A DNA stretch of 64,000 nucleotides from Sphingosinicella sp. LHD-64 (GCF_031157375.1 NZ_JAVIFV010000006.1:56278-120277); one strand, 5' to 3'; positions 16,174-24,848 are shown, counted from the stretch's first letter. The notes: a model not told the origin generated them from the letters alone. Numbers and translations are program-made.

Positions 16174-16938
16174 TCATGCCGCCCTCACATAGAGGGGCGC
16201 GAACGCCTCCTCCTGCTGCAGCTCGACCTTGCCGGTCCGCGCCAGCTCCAGCGTGGCGACGAAGCTGGAGGCGAGCGCGGACTTGCGGAATTCCCGGTCC
16301 TGCGTCTCGGGCAGGAAGGATTCGAGGGTCGTCCAATCCATCTTCGCGCCGATCATCCGCTCCAGCCGGTGGATCGCCTCATCGAGCGTCATCACCGGCC
16401 GGCGCGACACCACATGGACCGCGGGCTGGGATCTCGCCCGCACGATGCCATAGGCGGAGATGAGGTCGTAGAGATCGGCCCGCCAGGCGGCACGGCGGAC
16501 CACGGTCAGCCCCTCCGGCGCCGCGCGCACGAACACGTCGCGGCCGATCCGGTCGCGGGCGATCAGCCTGGCGCCGGCCTCGCGCATCGCCTGGAGACGC
16601 TGGAGGCGCAACTGCAGCCGCATCGCCAGCTCTTCTGGGCCGGGATCGACGATCGGGTCCTTGGGCAGCAGCAGGCAGGATTTGAGATAAGCGAGCCAGG
16701 CCGCCATCACGAGATAGTCGGCGGCGATCTCCAGCTTCAGCTTCTTCGCATCGACGATGAAGGCGAGATACTGCTCGACCAGCGCGAGGATCGAGATTTT
16801 GGCGAGATCGACCTTCTGCGCCCGCGCCAGCGTCAGCAGCAGATCGAGCGGACCTTCCCAGCCGTCGAGGTCGAGCGTGAGCCGGTCCGCCTCGGAGGCA
16901 GGGGCGGCCAGCTCGAAATCATCCGGGGAGTCGCTCAC
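16174..16938 (-). CDS. scpA: Segregation and condensation protein ScpA
   Basis: Kleisin subunit that bridges SMC heads; acts with ScpB in chromosome segregation. 254 residues. The N-terminal kleisin motif LDLDGWEGPLDLLLTLARAQ then KVDLAKISILALVEQYL (about 22-60) and AADYLVMAAWLAYLKSCLLL (about 72-91) are family signatures. The GTG start at 16938 is 89 nt from the divergent MFS gene. scpB follows after the palindromic repeat. Confidence 0.95.
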   Translation of the reverse strand: MSDSPDDFELAAPASEADRLTLDLDGWEGPLDLLLTLARAQKVDLAKISILALVEQYLAFIVDAKKLKLEIAADYLVMAAWLAYLKSCLLLPKDPIVDPGPEELAMRLQLRLQRLQAMREAGARLIARDRIGRDVFVRAAPEGLTVVRRAAWRADLYDLISAYGIVRARSQPAVHVVSRRPVMTLDEAIHRLERMIGAKMDWTTLESFLPETQDREFRKSALASSFVATLELARTGKVELQQEEAFAPLYVRAA

Positions 16939-17027
16939 GAAGGCAAGCCTAAGACGACGCGGACGGCGGCGCTAGCCCGGCGCGGCCGCGGACGATAAAG
17001 CCCGGTCGAAATCTGGGGATAAGCCAC

Positions 17028-18203
17028 GTGACAGGGGAACGGATCGCGCGCCCGCGGCTGGCGCTGGGGCTGGTGGTGGCGGCGACGGTGCTCGGCATCA
17101 TGGGTACGGACCTCGTGCTGCCCGCGGTGCCGTCGCTGCCCGAGACGCTGGGCGGCGACGCGGCAGCGGCGCAGCTCGTCCTTGCCGCCTATGTCGCCGG
17201 GACCGGCGCGGGCCTGCTCGCTTTCGGCGCGCTCGGCGATCGTTTCGCGACACGCACGCTCGTCATCGTCTCGTTGCTGCTGACCGGCCTGGTCTCCTTC
17301 GCCTGCGCCTGGGCGCCGTCGATCGGCGCGCTGATCGCGATGCGCGCGGCGCAGGGCGCGGTCGCCGCCGGGCCGGCAGTATTCGCACCGGCCATCGCGC
17401 GGGCGATGTTCGACGAGGCCGGAGCCGTGCGTGCGATCGGGGCGCTCGGCAGCATCGAATCGCTGGCGCCGGCGCTGGCGCCGATCCTCGGCGTCTGGCT
17501 GCTCGCGATCGGCGGGTGGGAGCTGTCGTTCGAGCTGATCGGCGCGATCGCGCTGGCGCTGGCGGCGCTGAATCTCGTCCTGCCGCTCGTCCCGCAGACC
17601 AGCCGGCGCGCCAGCGGCAGCTATGGCCGGCTGGTCGGCGATCCCGTCTTCCTGCGCTATGCGCTGAGCCAGGCCTGCGTGCTCGGCGGCCTGCTCGTCT
17701 TCGTGTTCGGTGCGCCGGCGGTGCTGGTCCGTGCGCTCGGCGGCACGCTCGCCGACTTCATCGTCATCCAGCTCAGCGGCATCACCACCTTCATCCTCGC
17801 CGCCAATGTCGCCGGCAGCCTGGCAAGACGTTTCGGGGCGGAGCGGATGATCTGGCTCGGCACGCTGGTCGCGACGGCCGGCGCCGCGGCGATCCTCGGC
17901 TACGCGCTCATCGGCGGCACGAACCCGATCGTGATCGCGGCGCTGTTCGTGCCGATCAACACCGGCCTCGGCCTGCGCGGCCCACCGGGCTTTTACCGCG
18001 CGGTCATCGCCTCCCATGGCGACGACGCCCGCGGCAGCGCGCTCGTCATTCTCGCGATCATGGCCGTGACCGCCTTCGGCACCGCAGCGGTCGCACCGTT
18101 CATCGAGCAGGGGCTCGTGCCGCTGGGTATCGGCGCATTCGTGCTCGAGCTCGCGGCCCTTGCCTGCCTGGCCGGCTTGCCGCCCCTGCCCGAGACGGAG
18201 TAG
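17028..18203 (+). CDS. MFS transporter, Bcr/CflA-like drug efflux family
   Basis: 391 residues with about 12 hydrophobic segments and no large soluble part, as in drug:proton antiporters. After TM1 the sequence GIMGTDLVLPAVPSLPETLG matches the D-x-Y-x-P-x-P start of Bcr/CflA proteins, and GALGDRFATRT after TM2 is the MFS motif A. Substrate cannot be read from the sequence. The GTG start at 17028 follows a weak ribosome-binding site. It begins one of the gene blocks that separate scpA from nagZ, and is followed 23 nt later by the lipoprotein gene. Confidence 0.85.
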   Translation: MTGERIARPRLALGLVVAATVLGIMGTDLVLPAVPSLPETLGGDAAAAQLVLAAYVAGTGAGLLAFGALGDRFATRTLVIVSLLLTGLVSFACAWAPSIGALIAMRAAQGAVAAGPAVFAPAIARAMFDEAGAVRAIGALGSIESLAPALAPILGVWLLAIGGWELSFELIGAIALALAALNLVLPLVPQTSRRASGSYGRLVGDPVFLRYALSQACVLGGLLVFVFGAPAVLVRALGGTLADFIVIQLSGITTFILAANVAGSLARRFGAERMIWLGTLVATAGAAAILGYALIGGTNPIVIAALFVPINTGLGLRGPPGFYRAVIASHGDDARGSALVILAIMAVTAFGTAAVAPFIEQGLVPLGIGAFVLELAALACLAGLPPLPETE

Positions 18204-18226
18204 CTTGAGCGGGAAGGAGACGGCCC

Positions 18227-18622
18227 ATGCGACCCCTGCTGCTCATCCCGCTCATCGGTCTCGCCGCCTGTGCGACGGCACCGTCGCCGGGTTCGGCGAC
18301 ACTGACCGGCACCGCCACCTATCTCCAGCGGATCGCGCTGCCGCCCGATTCCCGCCTCGTCGTCACGATCAGCGACGTGAGCCTCGCCGACGCGCCGTCG
18401 ACGACGATCGCGGAGACCGAGACGGCGACCGAGGGCCGCCAGGTGCCGCTTCCCTTCTCGCTGACCTACGATCCGGCGCGGATCGAGCCGCGCCGCACCT
18501 ACGCCGTCTCGGCCCGCATCCTCGACGGCCAGGGCCAGCTCGCCTGGATCACCGACACGCGCAATCCTCTGCCGCCGCCCGGCCAGAGCATCGAATTGAG
18601 ACTCGTCCAGGTCCGTCGCTGA
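18227..18622 (+). CDS. YbaY-family lipoprotein
   Basis: 131 residues. MRPLLLIPLIGLAACATAPS is a lipoprotein signal with lipobox L-A-A-C (Cys15). The mature part, from LTGTATYLQRIALPPDSRLV through PLPFSLTYDPARI to YAVSARI, matches the YbaY family (called YscW-like in some databases): an envelope lipoprotein with a beta-sandwich fold and no firm function. AAGGAGAC precedes the ATG. Probable operon with the MFS gene. Confidence 0.85.
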   Translation: MRPLLLIPLIGLAACATAPSPGSATLTGTATYLQRIALPPDSRLVVTISDVSLADAPSTTIAETETATEGRQVPLPFSLTYDPARIEPRRTYAVSARILDGQGQLAWITDTRNPLPPPGQSIELRLVQVRR

Positions 18623-18715
18623 CACGCGGCGGGCCGTCGCCCGCGCGATTCATTCTGTAACAATCCCAAAGCATAAGCGCCTCAAGTCGAACCCAAGGGC
18701 ATGGGGAGGCGCCGG

Positions 18716-19636
18716 ATGAATGCCGAAACCGTCGTCGTCGCCGATTCCGGCACGCCGACCACCGATCAACTTCGCAAGAACATCTCGAAGTTCGACAAGA
18801 AAGTCGGGCCGTCGGGCGCGCCCCGACGCCGTTATCGCACGATCTGGATTTCCGACATTCACCTGGGCACGCGCGGCTGCAACGATCATCTGCTGATCGA
18901 CTTCCTCGACCATGTCGATTCCGACACGCTCTACCTGGTCGGCGACATCATCGACGGCTGGCGTCTCAAGAAGCGCTTCTACTGGCCCGAGCGGCACAAT
19001 GCGATCGTCCGCCGCGTCATGAAGCGCGCCAAGCACGGCACGCGGGTCGTCTACATCCCCGGCAATCATGACGAGATGTTCCGCCAGTTCGCCGGCATGA
19101 ACTTCGGCGGCGTCGAGATCCGCAAGAAGGCGGTCCACGCCACCGCCGACGGCCGCAAGCTGCTCGTCCTCCACGGCGACGAGTTCGATGCGATCATGCT
19201 CGCCCACCGCTGGCTCGCCTTCTTAGGGGACGCCGCCTACGACATGCTGATGCGGCTCAACATCGTGGTGAACGTGGTCCGCCGCTGGCTGAACCTCCCT
19301 TACTGGTCGCTTTCCAAGCATGCCAAACACAAGGTCAAGAACGCGGTCGAGTTCATCTCGCGTTTCGAGGAGGCGGTGGCGCACGAGGCGCAGCGGCTGA
19401 AGGTCGACGGCGTCGTGTGCGGCCACATCCACACCGCCGAGACCCGCCAGTTCGGCGACGTGACCTACTATAATGACGGCGACTGGGTGGAAGGCTGCAC
19501 CGCGCTGGTCGAGCACCAGGACGGGCGGATGGAGATTCTCCACTGGGCCGACGAGATTGCGGCACGCGCGGTGCCGCAGCCGGCCCATGCCTCCGATCCG
19601 GTGGACGATCCGGTCGACGAACTGGTCGCGGCTTGA
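18716..19636 (+). CDS. UDP-2,3-diacylglucosamine diphosphatase-like metallophosphoesterase
   Basis: 306 residues with a complete calcineurin-like two-metal site: SDIHLGTRG (about 49-57), VGDIIDGW (about 75-82), PGNHDE (about 113-118), LHGDEFDAI (about 152-160) and GHIHTAE (about 235-241). It is longer than LpxH (about 240 residues) and belongs to the LpxH-related group often paired with a glycosyltransferase, as here, where the next gene starts inside this gene's stop. The pair may build or trim a membrane glycolipid; this is inference. The ATG at 18716 is preferred over 18701 because GGGGAGG lies six bases upstream. Confidence 0.88.
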   Translation: MNAETVVVADSGTPTTDQLRKNISKFDKKVGPSGAPRRRYRTIWISDIHLGTRGCNDHLLIDFLDHVDSDTLYLVGDIIDGWRLKKRFYWPERHNAIVRRVMKRAKHGTRVVYIPGNHDEMFRQFAGMNFGGVEIRKKAVHATADGRKLLVLHGDEFDAIMLAHRWLAFLGDAAYDMLMRLNIVVNVVRRWLNLPYWSLSKHAKHKVKNAVEFISRFEEAVAHEAQRLKVDGVVCGHIHTAETRQFGDVTYYNDGDWVEGCTALVEHQDGRMEILHWADEIAARAVPQPAHASDPVDDPVDELVAA

Positions 19637-20727
19637 ACAGGATCCTCATCGTCACCGACGCCTGGTCGCCGCAGATCAACGGCGTGGTGCGCACGCTGCA
19701 GACGGTGCGCGCCGAGCTGGAGAAGGAGGGCTGCGCCGTCGAGGTGATCTCGCCGGACCTGTTCCACTCCGTCCCCTGCCCTACCTATTCCGAAATCCGC
19801 CTGGCGCTCGCCACAAGGCGGACGGTCGGCGCGCGGATCGAGGCGTTCGCGCCCGATGCGCTGCACATCGCGACCGAGGGCCCATTGGGCGTTGCGGCGC
19901 GCGGCTGGGCGCTGAAGCGCGGTTACCGCTTCACCACCGCCTACCACACCCAGTTCCCGGACTATGTGGCGCAGCGCACCAGGCTGCCGGCCAGCCTGTT
20001 CTGGCGCTACATCCGCTGGTTCCACCGGCCGAGCCAGGCGATCATGGTCTCGACCCAGACGATGGCCGCCCAGCTCGCCGCCCAGGGCCTGCCGCAGACC
20101 GCCCATTGGGGCCGCGGCGTCGACCTCACGTTGTTCCGCCCCGACGCCGCGCCGCATCCGGCCTATGAAGGGCTGGCGCGCCCGATCCAGCTCTATGTCG
20201 GCCGGGTCGCGATCGAGAAGAATATCGAGGCGTTCCTGGAAAGCGGCCACCCCGGCAGCAAGGTCGTGGTCGGCGACGGCCCGGCTCTGGAGAGCCTGAA
20301 ACGCCGTTTTCGCGAAGCGCACTTCCTCGGCGCGCTGCGCGGGCCGCCGCTTGCCTCGGCCTATGTCTCGGCCGATGTGTTCGTCTTCCCCAGCCGCACC
20401 GACACGTTCGGACTGGTGATGATCGAGGCGCTCGCCTGCGGCACGCCGGTCGCTGCCTATCCGGTTCCCGGCCCGCTCGACGTGCTGACCGAGGCGGTCG
20501 GCAGCATGGACGAAGACCTCGCGCGCGCGACTGCAGCGGCGCTGACCAGGAACCCGGCGGATTGCGCCGCCTATGCGCAGGGCTTCACCTGGACCGCGAG
20601 CGCGCGCCAGTTTCGCGCGGCGCTGACGCCAATGCGGCCGGTGTCAGAAAATTGCCGTGCGCTCGCGCAACCGGTCGCTCGCGCTCAGGAAAAAGCACAA
20701 AGCGAGCTTGCCGAACAGCAGGGCTGA
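19633..20727 (+). CDS. Glycosyltransferase, GT4 family
   Basis: 364 residues, GT-B fold. N-terminal domain: RILIVTDAWSPQINGVVRTL, then THFHTQFP-like TAYHTQFPDYV. C-terminal donor domain: ARPIQLYVGRVAIEKNIEAF, VVVGDGPALESLKRRF and SRTDTFGLVMIEALACGTPV with the E-x(7)-E motif of retaining GT4 enzymes. It resembles glycolipid synthases such as those making glucosyl- or sulfoquinovosyl-diacylglycerol, but the acceptor cannot be named. The start is TTG at 19633, overlapping the phosphatase stop (TTGA). The last 28 residues overlap an antisense small ORF. Confidence 0.9.
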   Translation: MNRILIVTDAWSPQINGVVRTLQTVRAELEKEGCAVEVISPDLFHSVPCPTYSEIRLALATRRTVGARIEAFAPDALHIATEGPLGVAARGWALKRGYRFTTAYHTQFPDYVAQRTRLPASLFWRYIRWFHRPSQAIMVSTQTMAAQLAAQGLPQTAHWGRGVDLTLFRPDAAPHPAYEGLARPIQLYVGRVAIEKNIEAFLESGHPGSKVVVGDGPALESLKRRFREAHFLGALRGPPLASAYVSADVFVFPSRTDTFGLVMIEALACGTPVAAYPVPGPLDVLTEAVGSMDEDLARATAAALTRNPADCAAYAQGFTWTASARQFRAALTPMRPVSENCRALAQPVARAQEKAQSELAEQQG

Positions 20728-20763
20728 CCCGCCCAGGCCCTTGAAAAAGTTCGATATCGCCAT
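20644..20763 (-). CDS. 39-residue membrane protein antisense to the glycosyltransferase 3' end
   Basis: Short ORF MAISNFFKGLGGSALLFGKL ALCFFLSASDRLRERTAIF: an amphipathic start, one hydrophobic helix and a basic tail. GGGGAG sits eight bases before the ATG. It overlaps the last 84 bp of the glycosyltransferase gene on the opposite strand. No family is recognised. Coding is supported only by the ribosome-binding site and the membrane-protein composition; an accidental frame cannot be excluded. Confidence 0.45.
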   Translation of the reverse strand: MAISNFFKGLGGSALLFGKLALCFFLSASDRLRERTAIF

Positions 20764-20961
20764 CGAACGACTCCCCAGTGATCGGGACGAGTCGTCCAGT
20801 AGCAGCCGATTGTGTCGCTTATGCTTCAACGCCGGACGCGGATAAGCTTCGGTTGGCCGCATGGCCATTGTCAACTTATCAGGTAGAGATAATCTGCGGC
20901 CATCAAGAACGGCACCGACCGGTCCACCGGAGGGCTTCCTGGAGAGACATGGGAGGCGAAG

Positions 20962-21618
20962 GTGCAGATCATCGGATTGCCGGGCAAGACGGACGACGCC
21001 GGGTTCGAAAGAACGGCGTCACAGCCCCCGACAGACATTCTGATCCTGCCGGGGCTCGACAACTCCGGACCGCGTCACTGGCAGGCCCACTGGGGAGAGC
21101 TCACCGGATTCCGCCGGGTCGACTTCGGCAATTGGGAGAAACCGCGACTTCACGAATGGGTGCCCGCGCTCGACCGGGCGGTGCGTGCGAGCATGCGGCC
21201 ACTTGTCTTTGCGGCACACAGCCTCGGCTGCCTCGCCGTCGCCTGGTGGGCGTCGCTGCGCTGGACCGCAGCCTTCGCGGGCCGGGTGAAAGGCGCGCTG
21301 CTCGTCGCGCCGCCCGACGTGGACGTGCTCGACGCCTCCCCACGCCTCCGCGACTTCCGCCCGTCGCCGCGGCTGCGCCTGCCCTTCCCGACGATAGTGG
21401 TCGCCAGCCGCGACGATCCCTATGCGCGTTTAGAATGGTCGCAGGCCGCGGCCGAAGGCTGGGGAAGCCGGTTGGTCGACCTCGGTGCGGCCGGCCATAT
21501 CAACGCGGAGTCGGGCCTCGCCGAATGGCCGCAGGGCCTTCGCCTGCTGGCCGAGCTGTCCGGACACAATCCGAATCTGCTTGTCGCCGAACTGGGATTG
21601 AGACGCGCACTGGCCTGA
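20962..21618 (+). CDS. RBBP9/YdeN-family alpha/beta hydrolase
   Basis: 218 residues. Small serine hydrolase: ILILPGLDNSGPRHWQAHWG gives the oxyanion-loop start typical of this family, FAAHSLGCLAVAWW has the nucleophile Ser in S-x-G form, IVVASRDDPYARLEW supplies the Asp, and DLGAAGHINAESGLAEW supplies the His. Physiological substrate unknown. The GTG at 20962 follows GGGAGGCGAA. No co-directional partner: the small ORF upstream is divergent and the toxin gene downstream is convergent. Confidence 0.88.
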   Translation: MQIIGLPGKTDDAGFERTASQPPTDILILPGLDNSGPRHWQAHWGELTGFRRVDFGNWEKPRLHEWVPALDRAVRASMRPLVFAAHSLGCLAVAWWASLRWTAAFAGRVKGALLVAPPDVDVLDASPRLRDFRPSPRLRLPFPTIVVASRDDPYARLEWSQAAAEGWGSRLVDLGAAGHINAESGLAEWPQGLRLLAELSGHNPNLLVAELGLRRALA

Positions 21619-21642
21619 GAATCCGCCAGGGCGCCGCGTGGC

Positions 21643-21667
21643 GGGCGGCGATTGCGAGGCGCCGCCC
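21643..21667. terminator. GC-rich hairpin between convergent hydrolase and toxin genes
   Basis: GGGCGGCG and CGCCGCCC arms around a 9-nt loop, in the 63-bp space between the two stops. No U-run follows on either strand, so it may be a weak or Rho-assisted end point. Confidence 0.35.
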
Positions 21668-21681
21668 GTCACGCCACCGGA

Positions 21682-22023
21682 TCAGCCGCCACCAAGCAAT
21701 CGCTGCTCCAGCAGCGCACGCATATCGCGCCGCCCGTCCGCAATCAGAACGACGAACACCATCCCATCAACAATCTTGTAGACGATCCGGTAGGGCGCAT
21801 GGAGCAACTGGCGGAACTCGCGGATACCAAGTGCGGCGAGTTCCTTCGGAACGGTGCCGCGTGTAGAAAACGCCTCAAGCGTTTCGACTTTGCCGGCAAG
21901 CGCATCCAGAAGTGCCTCGGCCTTCTCGGGCGACCGATGGACCGTCATATAGTCGTAGAGTGATTCCAGGTCCTCTTCGGCGCCCTGCGTGAGAAGCACC
22001 TCGTACGCGCTCGCCTGCGCCAT
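21682..22023 (-). CDS. RelE/ParE-superfamily toxin
   Basis: 113 residues, typical size. YEVLLTQGAEEDLESLYDYM at the start, FRQLLHAPYRIVYKIVDG in the middle and VLIADGRRDMRALLEQRLLG at the end are RelE/ParE hallmarks; the R-x-x-Y-x-I/V segment is the core strand. ParE poisons gyrase and RelE cleaves ribosomal mRNA; the sequence does not decide between them. The ATG shares one base with the antitoxin TGA, so the two are translated together. Confidence 0.9.
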   Translation of the reverse strand: MAQASAYEVLLTQGAEEDLESLYDYMTVHRSPEKAEALLDALAGKVETLEAFSTRGTVPKELAALGIREFRQLLHAPYRIVYKIVDGMVFVVLIADGRRDMRALLEQRLLGGG

Positions 22024-22298
22024 CAGGCGGAGGTCTTTTTCTCGCGAAGGCGCTTCAGGACCTCGCGTGCAGGCCGGGTGCGGCCCGCCTCGATGTCGCG
22101 GTTGCCGAGCGCGAGCAGCTTCAGCAGCGCCAGTGTCTCCTGCGTCTCCTCAAAGGACGCGACATCCTGAAGAACGGCCTTGGCCTCACCGTTCTGGGTG
22201 ATCAGCATCGGCTCGCGACGGGATGCGATGTCGGACAGGATTTCGGCCGCATTGGCCTTGAGAAAGCTGATCGGCTTTACACGGCTGGAATAACGCAT
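22023..22298 (-). CDS. Phd/YefM-family antitoxin
   Basis: 91 residues. The N-terminal half YSSRVKPISFLKANAAEILS with REPMLITQNGEAKAVL is the Phd/YefM DNA-binding fold. The C-terminal half (about 45-91) is helical and charged and would wrap the toxin. As usual for type II systems it comes first in the operon and should repress it; a perfect palindrome lies eight bases upstream of its start. Confidence 0.9.
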   Translation of the reverse strand: MRYSSRVKPISFLKANAAEILSDIASRREPMLITQNGEAKAVLQDVASFEETQETLALLKLLALGNRDIEAGRTRPAREVLKRLREKKTSA

Positions 22299-22305
22299 CT
22301 CGACC

Positions 22306-22325
22306 TCGAACTGAATTCAGTTCGA
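22306..22325. promoter_or_regulatory. 20-bp perfect palindrome, probable toxin-antitoxin operator
   Basis: TCGAACTGAATTCAGTTCGA is its own reverse complement over all 20 bases. It lies eight bases before the antitoxin ATG, where Phd/YefM repressors bind. No other strong palindrome is nearby. Confidence 0.75.
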
Positions 22326-22349
22326 ATATAGTCCGCCCACCGGAAGAGT

Positions 22350-23351
22350 CTATGCCTGCGCCAAAAGCACGTCGCGCTTGCCCGCCAAGGCCTCGTAGCT
22401 TCCCGATTTGGTGCCGATGCGGGCCATTGCCCGCCCGAGACGCGCGCGGGCCTTGTCGCCGATCGCCGGCAAGGCTGCGGCGATCTCCCGGCTTTCGGCA
22501 AGGATCCCGGAGCAATGCAGGACCACGTCGCATCCTGCGGCGATCGCCGCTTCGGCGCGGGCGGCGAGAGGTCCCGCCAGCGCCGCCATGGCAATGTCGT
22601 CGCTCATCAGGAAACCGTCGAAACCGATCCGGCCGCGGATGACCTTGTCGATGATCGTCGGGGACAAGGTGGCACAGCATTCGGCGTCCCAGGCCGGATA
22701 GAGAACATGGGCGGTCATCGCCATCGGCGCGTTCCTCAGAGCCAGGAACGGTGCAAGGTCATCCGCCAGCCCGTCTTCGCTCGCCTCCACCACGGGCAAT
22801 TGCTTGTGGCTGTCCGCGCCAGCGCGGCCATGGCCAGGCATGTGCTTGACGACGCCGATGCAGCCGCCTGCCTCCAGCCCCTCCAGCACCGCCCGGCCGA
22901 GCGCGGCGACCCGCATCGGCTCGCCGCCGAGCGCCCGATCGCCGATCACGTCATGCGCGCCCTCCCGCCGCACGTCGAGCAACGGCAGGCAATCGACGTT
23001 GATGCCGATCTCGTCGAGGGTCAGCGCGATCGCCTGGGCATTGACCCGCGCCGCCTCGATCGCGCTGATCGGCGCGACCTCGTAGAGCTCGGCGAAGCGC
23101 CAGGCGGCGGGAAAGGGGGGCCATGCGGGCGGCGCCAACCGGGCGACGCGACCGCCCTCCTGGTCGATCAGGATCGGCAGGTCGTCGCGTCCGCTCAGCG
23201 CGCGAAGCGAGTCGGTGAGTGCCCTGACCTGCGCCCTGTCCCGGCAGTTGCGCGCGAACAGGATGTAACCGGCGGGATCGGCATCGCCGAAGAAAGCGCG
23301 CTCGTCGGCGCTCAGTGTCTCGCCGGACAGGCCGAAGATGGCGGGCAGCAT
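22350..23351 (-). CDS. nagZ: Beta-N-acetylhexosaminidase NagZ
   Basis: Cytosolic glycoside hydrolase family 3 enzyme that removes GlcNAc from recycled anhydromuropeptides, a step in cell-wall recycling. 333 residues (E. coli 341). Motifs: ILIDQEGGRVARL (about 61-73), the catalytic His/Asp loop VVKHMPGHGRAGADSHKQLP (about 168-187), MTAHVLYPAWD and the nucleophile Asp in FLMSDDIAMAAL (about 252). Stands alone here between the toxin-antitoxin operon and a secreted-protein gene, although in related genomes it lies between the SPOR gene and scpA. Confidence 0.95.
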   Translation of the reverse strand: MLPAIFGLSGETLSADERAFFGDADPAGYILFARNCRDRAQVRALTDSLRALSGRDDLPILIDQEGGRVARLAPPAWPPFPAAWRFAELYEVAPISAIEAARVNAQAIALTLDEIGINVDCLPLLDVRREGAHDVIGDRALGGEPMRVAALGRAVLEGLEAGGCIGVVKHMPGHGRAGADSHKQLPVVEASEDGLADDLAPFLALRNAPMAMTAHVLYPAWDAECCATLSPTIIDKVIRGRIGFDGFLMSDDIAMAALAGPLAARAEAAIAAGCDVVLHCSGILAESREIAAALPAIGDKARARLGRAMARIGTKSGSYEALAGKRDVLLAQA

Positions 23352-23386
23352 CCAGGCGCCCTAACAAAGCCTACCCGCACAATAAA

Positions 23387-23412
23387 GGAGGGGCACCTTT
23401 CGGCGCCCCTCC
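23387..23412 (-). terminator. Terminator after the secreted-protein gene
   Basis: GGAGGGGC/GCCCCTCC arms around a 10-nt loop, followed on the minus strand by TTTATTG. It lies about 30 nt past the stop at 23444. Confidence 0.65.
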
Positions 23413-23443
23413 TCCCCCCACAACAGGGCAGCGACCGGCTGCC

Positions 23444-23932
23444 CTACTGACTGTACAACTCGGAAATGTGGAGCTGGGCGGGCTGCAGGCTGCTGTTGCC
23501 GTAGGTGCCGATCCAGATCTCGTAGCGGCCGGACGGGGCGTTGTTGAAACGCACCGCCGGGTTGAGCCCGTTCTGGCCGCCGTCATCGTCGCAATACCAG
23601 CGCCCGTCCGGGCCGTTGATGACCAGCGTCGTATCGGCGCTGGAATTGGCCGAGATGATCAGCGGCAGATTGCCGGCGGTGAAGTTCAGCCGCACGTCCG
23701 GCGCGCTGGCGATGAAGCCGCGGCAGGCGCCGCCGATCGACGACGAAGCGTCGATATTGCCACCCGAGCGGACGTTGACGACGTTCGGATCGGGGGTGAA
23801 GCCGGTGCGCAGGTTGACCGTGCCGTAGCTCGGGTTGCCGTTGAAATTCTGGGCCGAAGCCGGAATGGCGGCGGCGAGCGCAGCGGCCAAAGCCAGCGAT
23901 CCGGCGACCTTCACGGGGCGAAACAAGGACAT
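23444..23932 (-). CDS. Secreted protein with PPC-like beta-sandwich domain
   Basis: 162 residues. MSLFRPVKVAGSLALAAALA then AAIPASAQ is a Sec signal peptide, cleaved after A-S-A-Q or before it. The mature part carries ACRGFIASAPDVRLNFTAG, DTTLVINGPDGRWYCDDDGG and SGRYEIWIGTYG, a pattern seen in pre-peptidase C-terminal (PPC) domains, which are beta-sandwich modules of secreted proteins; here the domain stands alone. The two cysteines could pair. GAAGGGAG sits seven bases before the ATG at 23932. Exact role unknown. Confidence 0.75.
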   Translation of the reverse strand: MSLFRPVKVAGSLALAAALAAAIPASAQNFNGNPSYGTVNLRTGFTPDPNVVNVRSGGNIDASSSIGGACRGFIASAPDVRLNFTAGNLPLIISANSSADTTLVINGPDGRWYCDDDGGQNGLNPAVRFNNAPSGRYEIWIGTYGNSSLQPAQLHISELYSQ

Positions 23933-24149
23933 GGCGAACTCCCTTCGAAAGGGTTGGAACCTGGTGTCGCTTCGGCGTCCCCGCCGCTCGACAATCGGGA
24001 AGATGCCCGGGTGAACCGAAGAAGTAATTCCCGCAGATGTCCTGAAAGCCGCCCCGCAGATGTCGGGCGGCGGCATCCGACAAATGCCGGGATGGCGGGG
24101 GACTATAGGCGGGCGATATGATGCCTGCTTGTTCCGGAACGCCGCCCCC

Positions 24150-24848
24150 ATGACCGATCAGCCGCTCACCATCCTCCTCCTCGAAGACCAGTCTCTGGTC
24201 CGCGCCGGCATGCGCGCGCTGGTCCAGATCAGCGAGCCGCACGCGCATGTGCTGGAGGCGGCAAGCTATGAAGAAGCGGTCGCCCAAGCGGAATCGACGT
24301 CGATCGACATCGCCTTCCTCGACATCGATCTGAAGGACTCGCGCTCCGGCCTCGATTTCCTGCGCTGGCTACGGGTGCGCGAGCTCGACACGCGCGCGAT
24401 CATGCTGTCCGGCCGGGCCGAGAAGGACATCGTCATGGCCTGCCTCAACGAGGGCGCCAGCGGCTATATCCTGAAGGACATGGAGAGCGACGGCGTGTTC
24501 CGCCGCGCGCTCGACACGGTGTTCCAGGGGAGCATCTACCTGCCGGCCTCGGTGATCGGCCGCGGCGGCTTCTCGCCCGCTTTGCCGGCCGCGCCGGTGC
24601 CGGTCTCGCCGGAATCATTGGGCGTCACCGGCCGGGCGCTCGAAGTGCTCTATTATGTCTGCCAAGGGCTGCCGAACAAATCGATCGCCCGCAACATGGG
24701 GATCGAGGAGGGCACGGTCCGCAAGGACTATCTTCCCAAGCTGTTCCGTATCTTCAAGGTGGTGCGGCGGACCGAGCTGCTCATTGAAGTGTCGCGGCGG
24801 GGGATTGCGATCCCTCAGCCAGCGCTATTGCCAGACACTGTGCGCTGA
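24150..24848 (+). CDS. Response regulator with LuxR-type output domain
   Basis: 232 residues. Receiver domain (about 7-125): ILLLEDQSLVRAGMRALV with the acidic pair, phospho-acceptor D58 in IAFLDIDLK, S/T position in IMLSGRAEKD and Lys in GYILKDME. The C-terminal helix-turn-helix (about 155-225), LGVTGRALEVLYYVCQGLPN and KSIARNMGIEEGTVRKDYL, follows LuxR spacing with weaker conservation. ATG at 24150 opens MTDQPLTILLLEDQ; the longer frame from 24060 is unlikely. It is convergent with the hybrid kinase gene, whose end overlaps by 68 bp, so kinase and regulator are probably partners. Confidence 0.88.
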   Translation: MTDQPLTILLLEDQSLVRAGMRALVQISEPHAHVLEAASYEEAVAQAESTSIDIAFLDIDLKDSRSGLDFLRWLRVRELDTRAIMLSGRAEKDIVMACLNEGASGYILKDMESDGVFRRALDTVFQGSIYLPASVIGRGGFSPALPAAPVPVSPESLGVTGRALEVLYYVCQGLPNKSIARNMGIEEGTVRKDYLPKLFRIFKVVRRTELLIEVSRRGIAIPQPALLPDTVR

